Of a DNA stretch of 64,000 nt, positions 34,097 to 42,718 are shown one piece after another; position 1 is the stretch's first letter, and every line of letters starts with the position of its first letter. Origin of the DNA: Bacteroidota bacterium. Its GTDB lineage: Bacteria > Bacteroidota > Bacteroidia > Chitinophagales > BACL12. The DNA lies in contig JADKEK010000005.1 in the NCBI GenBank assembly GCA_016718035.1, forward strand, positions 186,001-250,000. Reading direction: 5' to 3'. A program made the translations under genes and the position numbers. Below the pieces are notes generated by a model, which ran no database searches, was not told the DNA's origin, and saw nothing but the letters and a program-made list of their open reading frames with translations.

Positions 34097-35226
34097 AATA
34101 TTTCAGCGGCTTTTTGTAAAGTTTCATCTTGTTTGGCAAAACAAAATCGCAATATTTTTTCGTTGGAACCTTGTCGGTAAAAAGGTGATAAAGGAATTGC
34201 AGCAACCTTGTGTTGTATACAAAGTTCTTCTGCAAAAGCCATGTCGGGTAAATTACTTATTTCAGAATAATCGGCAAGTTGAAAATAAGTGCCGGATGCA
34301 GGTTTAATTTTAAACCGCGATTTTTTTAATAAGTTATTAAATAAATTCCTTTTGTTTTCATAAAAAGTATGCACATGAAGATATTCATTGGGGTCTTGCA
34401 TAAATTCTGCCAATGCATGCTGAATCGGTGTATTAACCGAAAACACTTCAAACTGATGTACGCTTCTGAATTCTTTGGTGATATATTCCGGTGCAAGTAC
34501 ATAACCAATTTTCCATCCGGTATTGTGATATGTTTTACCAAATGAATATACAATTATACTTTTTTCCCTTAAGTTGGGATAATATAAAATACTTTCATGT
34601 CGCTTATTATCAAAAATAATATGCTCATATACTTCATCACTCAAAATAAAAATATCCTTGCCTTCAACAATTTTTTCCAGTTGAATAATATCTTGTTTAC
34701 TTAATACCGCTCCGGTAGGATTATGTGGTGTATTAATCAAAATCATCCTGGTGCGTTGGGACACATTTTTTTTCACCATTTCCCAATCAATACTATAGTC
34801 CGGCGCGTGCAAGGCAACTGGCACCGGAACCCCGCCACTCAGGCGTATTGCAGGTGCGTAGCTATCATAAGCAGGTTCAAAAATAATTACTTCTTCTCCT
34901 TCTCTGATAATTGCGGTAATAGCCGTGTAAATAGCCTGAGTTGCTCCGGCGGTAATTGTTATTTCGCTGTCGGGCGAATAATTACTTCCGTAAATAGTTG
35001 AAACTTTTTCTGCAATTCGTTCTCTCAAGCTTAAAACACCCGGCATAGGTGCATATTGATTAAATCCTCGGCGCATTGCGGCATAAACATTCTCAATTAA
35101 TCGAACCGAAGAAGGAAAATCGGGAAATCCCTGCGCTAAATTTATTGCACCATGCTGATTGGCCAGCGCGGTCATTTTTGCAAAAATACTAATGCCAGAA
35201 TTGGGTAGTTTCGATTTTATTTGCAT
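34084..35226 (-). CDS. Methionine aminotransferase (YbdL-like, PLP-dependent)
   Basis: A 380-residue class I aminotransferase. The PLP lysine is in IVYSFGKTYHNTGWKIGYVL (about residue 235). Other fold-type I marks are the N-terminal NLAQGFPDFPSSVRLIENV, ITAGATQAIYTAITAIIREG, NTPHNPTGAVLSKQDI and ILSDEVYEHIIFD, and the late arginine in ILRFCFAK. It resembles YbdL and kynurenine/glutamine transaminases, which use methionine or glutamine as amino donor. It overlaps the downstream omega-amidase gene. A small inverted repeat (CCTGTAAA/TTTACAGG, 35253-35273) lies 27 bp upstream of its start and may be regulatory. Confidence 0.9.
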   Translation of the reverse strand: MQIKSKLPNSGISIFAKMTALANQHGAINLAQGFPDFPSSVRLIENVYAAMRRGFNQYAPMPGVLSLRERIAEKVSTIYGSNYSPDSEITITAGATQAIYTAITAIIREGEEVIIFEPAYDSYAPAIRLSGGVPVPVALHAPDYSIDWEMVKKNVSQRTRMILINTPHNPTGAVLSKQDIIQLEKIVEGKDIFILSDEVYEHIIFDNKRHESILYYPNLREKSIIVYSFGKTYHNTGWKIGYVLAPEYITKEFRSVHQFEVFSVNTPIQHALAEFMQDPNEYLHVHTFYENKRNLFNNLLKKSRFKIKPASGTYFQLADYSEISNLPDMAFAEELCIQHKVAAIPLSPFYRQGSNEKILRFCFAKQDETLQKAAEILCRI

Positions 35227-35352
35227 GCCGGGAATAACTTATTTACTTAACACCTGTAAACGTTATTTACAGGAACCATAATATTTGCACCAATTAAAAA
35301 TATTATTGTAGATGCATTACATCTGTCAGCTCAAAAATAACAATACAGGTGA

Positions 35353-36432
35353 TTATAAAAACTCATCCAATTCTTTCCGCTTAATATCAGCAGTAATATC
35401 TTTTATTTCCTGTTCTTTATCTTTTTTGCAAATGAGTAAAACATCTTCGCTATCTACTACAATATAATCATCTAAACCCTGTATCACTACAAGTTTATTG
35501 TCAGGCGTCATTATCATATTATTGGCAGCATCGTAAATCATAACATTGTCACCTTTTACAGCATTGCCATAATAATCTTTATTATAATTATCCCATAAAC
35601 TTGCCCATGTTCCTAAATCGCTCCAGCCAAATGCGGCAGGAATAACAAAAACATTATCTGCACGTTCCATTATGGCATAATCAATCGATATGCTGGGACA
35701 AATACTATATGCTTTTTCGAGCATACGTTTTTCATCTTTGGTATTAAATACTTTTCGCGCAGCCCAAAACGCTTGATGAATATCTTGTTGAAAATGATCA
35801 AAGGCCGACATAATACTTTTTACATTCCAGATAAAAATTCCGGAATTCCATAAAAAGTCGCCACTTTTAATAAAGGTTCTTGCTAATTCGTAATCAGGTT
35901 TTTCGGTAAAGGTTTTTACCTTATGAATGTCGCGGTGAACGGTGCCTTCTTCAAACTGAATATAACCGTAGCCGGTATCGGGACGAGTAGGTTTAATGCC
36001 CAGGGTAACCAATACATCATTTTTTTGAGTGTATTCCAACGCTTCTAAAACGACATATAAAAATTTGTCGGGATTGAGCATAATGTGGTCGCACGGGGCA
36101 ATCACAATATTAGCATCCGGGTCCATACTTGCAATTTTGTGACAAGCATAAGCTATACACGGAGCCGTATTTTTTCGCATCGGTTCTGCCAAAATCCTCG
36201 AAGCATCAACTTCCGGCAATTGCTCGTTAATTAATGGGATATATTGTTCATTTGTTACGATGAAAATGTTATCTTTGTCAGCTATTTTTAAAAACCTGTT
36301 GTAGGTAGTTTGAATTAGGGTTTCGCCGGTGTTGAGAATATCTAAAAACTGTTTAGGTTTTTTTACTCTGCTTTCAGGCCAAAACCTGCTTCCAATACCT
36401 CCGGCCATTATAGCCACATAAACTTTACTCAT
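35353..36432 (-). CDS. Mannose-1-phosphate guanylyltransferase
   Basis: A 359-residue nucleotidyltransferase that makes GDP-mannose from mannose-1-phosphate and GTP, feeding cell-surface glycans. The nucleotide-binding signature AGGIGSRFWPESRVKKPKQF is at residues about 10-29. EPMRKNTAPCIAYACH and FTEKPDYELARTFIKSGDFL with WNSGIFIWNV are typical of ManC/RfbM. The C-terminus ends without the isomerase domain of bifunctional ManC, so it is the monofunctional form of about 360 residues. It is expressed from a minus-strand promoter (36554-36587), giving a leader of roughly 115 nt. Confidence 0.92.
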   Translation of the reverse strand: MSKVYVAIMAGGIGSRFWPESRVKKPKQFLDILNTGETLIQTTYNRFLKIADKDNIFIVTNEQYIPLINEQLPEVDASRILAEPMRKNTAPCIAYACHKIASMDPDANIVIAPCDHIMLNPDKFLYVVLEALEYTQKNDVLVTLGIKPTRPDTGYGYIQFEEGTVHRDIHKVKTFTEKPDYELARTFIKSGDFLWNSGIFIWNVKSIMSAFDHFQQDIHQAFWAARKVFNTKDEKRMLEKAYSICPSISIDYAIMERADNVFVIPAAFGWSDLGTWASLWDNYNKDYYGNAVKGDNVMIYDAANNMIMTPDNKLVVIQGLDDYIVVDSEDVLLICKKDKEQEIKDITADIKRKELDEFL

Positions 36433-36553
36433 TGAAGCGGATGATAAATTTCTACTAAGAGAACTGTTTTATAAAATTTTATTATATTTAGAAGACGATT
36501 CTAATGTCGGAAAAGTTTGCGGCACAAATTTATTTTGCCTCGGCTTTACGACG

Positions 36554-36587
36554 CAAATATACCTTAAAAGACATTGAAAAAAACAAA
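36554..36587 (-). promoter_or_regulatory. Promoter of the mannose-1-phosphate guanylyltransferase gene
   Basis: Minus strand: TTTG (36584-36587), 22 nt, TATATTTG (36554-36561). It lies immediately in front of the divergent recQ start. Confidence 0.45.
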
Positions 36588-36594
36588 TTGAGAG

Positions 36595-38721
36595 ATGGAA
36601 GTATCTAATATGACAGTGAAGGAAGCCTTGCAGGAGTTTTTTGGTTTCGACTCGTTTAAAGGAAATCAGGAGCAAATAATTGAAAGTTTGTTGAAAGGAC
36701 AGGACACCTTCGTAATCATGCCAACCGGAGGAGGAAAGTCGCTGTGTTACCAGTTGCCCGCAATGATGTTGGAAGGAACGGCAATTATAGTTTCACCACT
36801 TATCGCTTTAATGAAAAACCAGGTCGATCTGGTTAGAGGATATAGCAGTAACAACGATATCGCTCACTTTTTAAACTCTTCCCTGAACAGGCAGCAGATT
36901 AAAAAAGTAAAGCAGGACATTACAGAAGGACGCACTAAAATGTTATACGTCGCGCCTGAAACCCTGCGTAAAGAGGAAAATATCGAATTTTTTAAGGGCA
37001 TTAAAGTTTCTTTTGTAGGTGTTGATGAGGCACACTGTATTTCAGAATGGGGTCACGACTTCCGTCCAGAATACCGCCAGATTCATACCATGATTGAAAC
37101 TATCAACGACGATATTCCAATCATCGCCCTTACTGCTACGGCCACTCCCAAGGTGCAGAGCGATATTAAAAAGAACCTCGGTCTCGAAAACCCGAATGTG
37201 TTCATGTCGAGCTTCAACAGGCCAAACCTCTATTACGAAATACGCCCAAAACGAAGCAGAGAGTTCGCTATCAAACAGATAGTGAAGTATATAAAAGAAA
37301 ACCCAAGAAAATCAGGCATTGTATATTGTCTTAACCGTAAATCCACTGAAGATATTGCTAAAGTGCTGAATATCAACGGAATACGTGCTGGAGCGTACCA
37401 TGCTGGAATGGATGCTCAAACACGTCCTGAAGTGCAGGATAAGTTTTTGATGGAAGATTATCAGGTTATTGTGGCAACCATCGCCTTTGGAATGGGTATC
37501 GATAAGCCGGATGTGCGTTTTGTGATTCACTTCGACATTCCTAAATCAATCGAAAATTACTACCAGGAAACAGGTAGAGCCGGTCGCGACGGCCTGGAAG
37601 GCAAATGTATTGCTTTCTATAGCTATAAAGACATCGAAAAGCTGGAGAAATTCATGCGTGATAAACCGCTTTCGGAGCGCGAAATGGGTGCTCAGTTGTT
37701 AGCTGAAACTGCTGCTTATGCCGAGGCTAGTGTTTGCCGTCGCCGATTCCTGTTATTTTATTTTGGAGAAGAATATGACCGCGATAATTGCGGATGCTGC
37801 GACAACTGTTTGAAGCCTAAAGAAAAAATTGAAGGTAGAGACTATGTTCAAAATGCACTTCGTGTTGTAGATTTTGTGAAAGAAAACCATCATATTCCTT
37901 ATTTGGTAGATTTACTTACCGGTAAAAAAACAACCGAAAACCAAAATTATAATCACGATAAAATCGAATTATTTGGTGTAGGGAAAGAAAAAGATGAACA
38001 TTTCTGGAATTCTATTTTGCGCCAATGTTTATTAAATGAATTTATTTTAAAAGATATCGAACAATACGGTGTAATTAAACTCACCGAAAAAGGTCGCGAG
38101 TTTATTAAAAAGCCGAAGTCGGTGATGATTTCATTAAATCACGATTTCGAAGCAGATACCAGTGATGTTGACATGGAAAACAATGCCAGCAAAAGTGTAT
38201 TGGACCCGGTGTTGATGGATATGCTTACCAAGCTGCGTGATAAAATTGCGAAAGATGCTAAAATGCCTCCATATGTAATTTATTCCGAAAACTCACTTGA
38301 GGAAATGGCCACCATGTATCCAACAACAATGGATGAAATTGTAAAAATTTCCGGAGTAAGCAAAGGTAAAGCAGATAAATACGGTAAACAGTTTATTGAT
38401 TTAATTGCACAATATGTGGAAGAAAACGAAATCGAAAAACCTTCTGAGTTCGTTATGAAGCAGGTTGTCAATAAATCGGCACATAAAGTAAAAATTATTC
38501 AGTTTATCGATAAAAAAATGCCGTTACCTGATATTGCAAAAAATATCGGATTAAATTTCCCGGATTTTATTGATGAAATTGAAACCATTGTTACTTCAGG
38601 TACCAAACTCAGTTTAAATTATTATCTCAACGATTTAATTGAGCAGGATTTACAGGAAGAGTACACGATTATTTCCTCGAAATGGCTAGCCCCGATCTTA
38701 AAACCGCGTTTAACGATTTAA
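36595..38721 (+). CDS. recQ: ATP-dependent DNA helicase RecQ (C-terminus frameshifted)
   Basis: A 708-residue ORF of the Bacteroidota RecQ type. Walker A is MPTGGGKSLCYQLPA (about 42-56), the DEAH box is VDEAHCISEWGHDFRPEYRQ, and motif VI is YYQETGRAGRDGLEGKC. The zinc-binding cysteines are in CRRRFLLFYF and CGCCDNC (about 400), followed by RQC and an HRDC domain (about 540-620). The last residues TIISSKWLAPILKPRLTI are out of family. One base missing near 38665 would give DYFLEMASPDLKTAFNDLKD, then FEELRLLHIKFMSEMAN with stop at 38790-38792, the usual RecQ ending (732 residues). So 36595-38792 is the probable true gene. Confidence 0.93.
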   Translation: MEVSNMTVKEALQEFFGFDSFKGNQEQIIESLLKGQDTFVIMPTGGGKSLCYQLPAMMLEGTAIIVSPLIALMKNQVDLVRGYSSNNDIAHFLNSSLNRQQIKKVKQDITEGRTKMLYVAPETLRKEENIEFFKGIKVSFVGVDEAHCISEWGHDFRPEYRQIHTMIETINDDIPIIALTATATPKVQSDIKKNLGLENPNVFMSSFNRPNLYYEIRPKRSREFAIKQIVKYIKENPRKSGIVYCLNRKSTEDIAKVLNINGIRAGAYHAGMDAQTRPEVQDKFLMEDYQVIVATIAFGMGIDKPDVRFVIHFDIPKSIENYYQETGRAGRDGLEGKCIAFYSYKDIEKLEKFMRDKPLSEREMGAQLLAETAAYAEASVCRRRFLLFYFGEEYDRDNCGCCDNCLKPKEKIEGRDYVQNALRVVDFVKENHHIPYLVDLLTGKKTTENQNYNHDKIELFGVGKEKDEHFWNSILRQCLLNEFILKDIEQYGVIKLTEKGREFIKKPKSVMISLNHDFEADTSDVDMENNASKSVLDPVLMDMLTKLRDKIAKDAKMPPYVIYSENSLEEMATMYPTTMDEIVKISGVSKGKADKYGKQFIDLIAQYVEENEIEKPSEFVMKQVVNKSAHKVKIIQFIDKKMPLPDIAKNIGLNFPDFIDEIETIVTSGTKLSLNYYLNDLIEQDLQEEYTIISSKWLAPILKPRLTI

Positions 38722-38834
38722 AAGATGAAGGCTTAAGTTTCGAAGAATTGCGTTTACTACATATTAAGTTTATGTCCGAAATGGCCAATTAATTATTATA
38801 TAACTACTGATTTATAGAAGATTAGAAATAAGCG

Positions 38835-39581
38835 ATGCAGGAACAACAAACATTTGAAATAAAGCTACCTCAGTTTGAGGGGCCATTCGATTTGCTGTTA
38901 TTTTTTATTGAAAGAGATGAATTGGATATTCATGATATTCCGATTTCTACAATCACCAAAGATTTTCTCGACTATATTCATTCAATGACGCAACTCAATA
39001 TTGAAGTTGCCAGCGATTTTATTCTTGTTGCCGCAACCTTAATGCGCATTAAAGCAAAAATGTTGCTGCCTCGTAAAGAGTTGGATGAATTTGGCAACGA
39101 AATTGACCCTCGTAAAGAACTTGTTGACCGATTATTAGAATATAAACGTTACAAAGAAGTAATTACCGACCTCAGTACACTTGAAGAAGATCGTCAACTG
39201 AAAATACAGCGCGGAAATATTACACTTGAACATGATTTGCTGGCTAAAAAACACAGCAACGAAATGGAATTAAGCAGTATCAATTTGTTTGTACTGTTGA
39301 AAGTATTCCAAAAAGTAATGGACAGGTTTAATAACCAACCTACTGTAAAAGAACACGTAGTATTTTCTTACAATTACTCTATTGAGGAAGAAAGTTTTGG
39401 CGTTTACACCTATTGCAAGGGCAAAAAAAATGTGCCGTTTACAGAAGTATTTACATCTTGTAAAGACCGGTATCAGGCTGTATTCCGTTTCCTCAGCGTT
39501 TTAGACTTAATTGCACAGCAGAAACTAACATTATTAGTTGGTGAAGGACCAAATAATTTTTGGTTAACTTCGGATCAATAA
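38835..39581 (+). CDS. scpA: Segregation and condensation protein A
   Basis: A 248-residue ScpA, the kleisin subunit that bridges the Smc heads in chromosome condensation. The N-terminal FEGPFDLLLFFIERDELDIH and DFLDYIHSMTQLNIEVASDF are diagnostic, as are ATLMRIKAKMLLPRK and the C-terminal winged-helix segment FRFLSVLDLIAQQKLTLLVG. Length is typical. It follows recQ by 42 bp from the repaired recQ stop and may share its transcript. Its usual partner scpB is not in the window. Confidence 0.93.
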   Translation: MQEQQTFEIKLPQFEGPFDLLLFFIERDELDIHDIPISTITKDFLDYIHSMTQLNIEVASDFILVAATLMRIKAKMLLPRKELDEFGNEIDPRKELVDRLLEYKRYKEVITDLSTLEEDRQLKIQRGNITLEHDLLAKKHSNEMELSSINLFVLLKVFQKVMDRFNNQPTVKEHVVFSYNYSIEEESFGVYTYCKGKKNVPFTEVFTSCKDRYQAVFRFLSVLDLIAQQKLTLLVGEGPNNFWLTSDQ

Positions 39582-39665
39582 TACTTATTGGTGCACATCA
39601 TTAATTGATTTATTTTTTAATAAACAATTAATTTTTTTGCCGCTTTAGTATTACCCGAAAGTAAT

Positions 39666-41162
39666 TCAACAATATATATACCTGGTATTAAGTGTGCAAT
39701 GTTTATAGTTTGTAAAAAATTGACTTGACGACTCACTTACTGTGTGATTTATTTGTAATACATTTCTACCTAAAACATCGGTAATAGTACATTTATCTAC
39801 TTCTTCGAAAGCATTGGACGCAATGGTAACTGTTTTATTTGCTGGATTGGGAAACAGAGAAAATTCAGATAACTCATCAATTGAATTAACTTCGGTTGGA
39901 AAATAAAAGGAAGAATCAATAATAATATTTTCATCACCAGGCACATAATCGGCTAAAGCCATAAAGGTCATCAACATTTCATCTTTAGTATAAGCACCTT
40001 CATAAACGGTAATAGGCGGATCGTTAGGGTTTTCAGGATTATCGCTTGTATTATCGTATACGGCTATTGCATGAAAACGTGCTCCACTTGGTATTTTCAT
40101 TATTTTGGGCAGGGTATAAAAGTATTGCCAGTGAAAATCCCATTCCGGAATATCAATTACCGGTACAGAATCGCCCGCAATTGTTTCATACCATATTGTA
40201 TAAGAACTGCCTAACATGTGCATGTGAGGCATAAGTGCAATTAGCGATTTGGCACCAACCATTGCACTGGATTGTTGCTTGAACGTGATAATACTATCAG
40301 CAGGAATTATCAATGGTTGCCCTAACGGATTATACAATGGAACACTTACAGAACATTTTCGAACAGCAGCCGTATCATCCACAAACGAAAAATTAATCCT
40401 CGTGCTGTCAGTTAATCCTATATTATCAGGAGCATAATGAATTTGAACTACTAAATCGTAACCGGCTGCAATTTTAATTCCCCAGTTTTCAGGAAAATAT
40501 AATGGGCCGCTGCCGGGTGACCAACCACCAATGTAATCAATTAAATATGGCCAACCTGTTAATTCATTAAATCCGGCTAATGTATCCAATTGGTCTAATG
40601 AATCACTGTAGTTAGTATTGTCTAAATAAATATCTACATGGTGCACTAAATTCCAGTTTCCCGGAATTATTTCCATAGTATTAAAATATTTATCTGTCGC
40701 AAATCCGGTTGGTATTACAAAATGCCGGTATTCATCGATATTATATTGTGTGGTATATGTGCCAATTGAAAAACTACTGCTTATTGTATCCAATACCGAA
40801 GTGCCATATTCAAACGTTGGTGCCTCAACTAAAGTAGTATCACCAGCCTGTAAGCCATCAGCTATCCATTCTGCAATTTTAAATCGCTCATCATCAGACA
40901 GCACTAATTCATGTGCAAAATGGGTATAGTTTTCATCAGCAGGCCAAGGAGGCATTTCTCCACTGTCTACTGATTCTTCAATTTCACCTGCTTTTAACTT
41001 CGCTTCTGTATAGGTGATTAGTGAAAAAGGTGCAATACCGTCTTGGCGATGACAACTCACACAATTTTCGAATAAAATAGGAGCTACATCTGCGCTCCAG
41101 GTAATTTGGGCGCCAGTATTCAAACTTAATATTGTGCAAATAAGTGACAAATGAAATTTCAT
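39666..41162 (-). CDS. T9SS-exported cytochrome c / copper type II monooxygenase-like protein (3' end frameshifted)
   Basis: After a signal peptide (MKFHLSLICTILSLNTGA) a heme-binding CVSCH sits at about residues 34-38, in the setting of a small cytochrome c (DVAPILFENCVSCHRQDGIA). Residues about 135-410 resemble the two copper domains of peptidylglycine/dopamine monooxygenases: NLVHHVDIYL, VVQIHYAPD, LMPHMHMLGSSY and a Met in KDEMLMTFM. A T9SS domain starts at FSLFPNPANKTVTIA but runs out of frame after SESSSQFF. Shortening the A6 run at 39714-39719 (plus strand) by one base restores LQTINIAHLIPGIYIVELLS, then a stop at 39617, for 514 residues. Confidence 0.8.
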   Translation of the reverse strand: MKFHLSLICTILSLNTGAQITWSADVAPILFENCVSCHRQDGIAPFSLITYTEAKLKAGEIEESVDSGEMPPWPADENYTHFAHELVLSDDERFKIAEWIADGLQAGDTTLVEAPTFEYGTSVLDTISSSFSIGTYTTQYNIDEYRHFVIPTGFATDKYFNTMEIIPGNWNLVHHVDIYLDNTNYSDSLDQLDTLAGFNELTGWPYLIDYIGGWSPGSGPLYFPENWGIKIAAGYDLVVQIHYAPDNIGLTDSTRINFSFVDDTAAVRKCSVSVPLYNPLGQPLIIPADSIITFKQQSSAMVGAKSLIALMPHMHMLGSSYTIWYETIAGDSVPVIDIPEWDFHWQYFYTLPKIMKIPSGARFHAIAVYDNTSDNPENPNDPPITVYEGAYTKDEMLMTFMALADYVPGDENIIIDSSFYFPTEVNSIDELSEFSLFPNPANKTVTIASNAFEEVDKCTITDVLGRNVLQINHTVSESSSQFFTNYKHCTLNTRYIYC

Positions 41163-41241
41163 ACAGGATAAATATAATACACAAATTTGACGTTTTCGCC
41201 TGCATTAGCTAATATTAAATTTTTATTACTTTTCGACAAAG

Positions 41242-42423
41242 ATGCATCCATTGTTTGATAATCAGATTGTTCCATCTGATGGGCAGTCTCAAAAAGGAGA
41301 TTTACAGTTTTTAACTAAAATCAAATTGTCAATGGCCGAACAACACGAGCATATCGACATACCTGAAAAAGAAATTAATAATCAATTTTCCTATAAGAGA
41401 ATTGCTGTTATTATTTTACTTAGCCTTGCAATTTCTGCTTACCTGATTTATACCTCCTTTAATTTCGATGCCCTTCGCGCTATTCAATGGGATGCCGAAT
41501 CGTTATTGTGGATAGGAGCCGGATTTATTTTTCTTGTTATTCGCCACTTGGGTTATATGTATCGTTTGCGATTAATTACCGATAAAAAATTATCCTGGCG
41601 ACAATCATTTAATGTAATTTCTTTATGGGAGTTTTCTTCAGCGGTAACACCTTCTACAGTTGGTGGAGCGGCGGTTGCCATTTATTTTATGAAAAAAGAA
41701 AAACTGAGCCTCGGAAAAAGTGCAGCAACCAGTATGTTGACGATTTTTCTCGACCAAATTTTTCTTGCCGTTTTTGGAATATTAATGTGGTTTGTTGTTG
41801 GCGGAAATAAAATGTTTGCATCAGATGCCAATTGTCGCAGCCAAAGTGACCTCCCACTTATGAATATGTTTCATAATATGCAGGCCGTTTATTTTTTAGG
41901 ATTTGGTATTTTTTTAATTGTTATAGCCGGGATAGCATACGGATTATTTGTAAATGCTTATGCATTTAAATCAATGTTGAATTCTATATTCAGTATGCGG
42001 TTTTTGAAAAAATGGCAACGAGATGCTGTTCAAACCGGTAACGATATTATACTTACATCTGAAGAACTCAAAACTAAAAATGTCAGCTTCTGGGCAAAAT
42101 CATTTTTATCGACAACTATCACATGGGTTGCATTTTTTTCAATCCCTATTTGTATTTTTCATGCATTTTTTGACCCGACATTCGCAGACTTGCCTGTAAT
42201 ATTTAGTCGCATGTTTGCTATATGGATGCTGATGTTATTACCCATCTCACCCGGCGGCGCAGGTATAGCAGAATTAACTTTCAGTGCCATGATGTGCGAT
42301 TTCACCGACCCTGCATTAGTTGCCACCCTGGCATTACTTTGGCGCATCATTTCATTTTATCCGTATTTATTTACCGGCGTAATTATATTACCTCGCTGGA
42401 TTAAAAAGGTTTATACAAATTAA
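41242..42423 (+). CDS. YbhN/LPG-synthase-type membrane protein (flippase-like)
   Basis: A 393-residue integral membrane protein with eight or so membrane segments and the family motif EFSSAVTPSTVGGAAVAIYF (about 130-149), plus LPISPGGAGIAELTFSAMM near 333. This is the lysylphosphatidylglycerol synthase TM-region (UPF0104) family, some members of which flip lipids or lipid-linked sugars. The first 30 residues look non-native; an internal ATG (MAEQHEHIDIPEKE, 41332) could be the real start. It is convergent with the S41 peptidase gene across a repeat-containing spacer. Confidence 0.85.
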   Translation: MHPLFDNQIVPSDGQSQKGDLQFLTKIKLSMAEQHEHIDIPEKEINNQFSYKRIAVIILLSLAISAYLIYTSFNFDALRAIQWDAESLLWIGAGFIFLVIRHLGYMYRLRLITDKKLSWRQSFNVISLWEFSSAVTPSTVGGAAVAIYFMKKEKLSLGKSAATSMLTIFLDQIFLAVFGILMWFVVGGNKMFASDANCRSQSDLPLMNMFHNMQAVYFLGFGIFLIVIAGIAYGLFVNAYAFKSMLNSIFSMRFLKKWQRDAVQTGNDIILTSEELKTKNVSFWAKSFLSTTITWVAFFSIPICIFHAFFDPTFADLPVIFSRMFAIWMLMLLPISPGGAGIAELTFSAMMCDFTDPALVATLALLWRIISFYPYLFTGVIILPRWIKKVYTN

Positions 42424-42718
42424 TATTGCAAGGTTTGCAACGAATTATTTCATTGCATTTACAGGTAGCAGTGGTCAACACGTGGGTTGACGGGTACATT
42501 GGTTTAAAATTAAATTTATAATATCCAATTGATGATCAACACATGGGTTGACGGTTATATCGCCTTGAATTTAGAATAATAAAATTGATGGTCAACACGT
42601 GGGTTGACGGGTACAGTATCTCCGAATTTCATTCCACCTCTAAACCGGCTGTTTCCACCCCGGCGGACGCTTCGCGAATCTGCACATCAGCATCCGCCGG
42701 GGCGGACACATTATCACA
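42424..42718. repeat. Intergenic region with three GTCAAC...GTTGAC repeats and a GC-rich hairpin
   Basis: A motif of about 26 bp (TGGTCAACACGTGGGTTGAC, then GGGTAC) occurs at 42472-42497, 42533-42558 (variant) and 42589-42614, spaced 61 and 56 nt. Each carries a 6-bp inverted repeat GTCAAC/GTTGAC. A GC-rich hairpin with perfect 10-bp arms follows (CCCCGGCGGA 42658-42667 / TCCGCCGGGG 42693-42702). No ORF is supported here. Confidence 0.75.

Noticed and set aside
33921..34307. Plus-strand ORF of 128 residues across the omega-amidase/aminotransferase overlap
   Set aside because: Overlaps both well-supported genes on the opposite strand; no domain.
42472..42614. Possible CRISPR array
   Set aside because: Only three units with diverged copies and no cas genes; spacers of about 30-35 nt are AT-rich flanks, and each unit is an inverted repeat rather than a CRISPR direct repeat.
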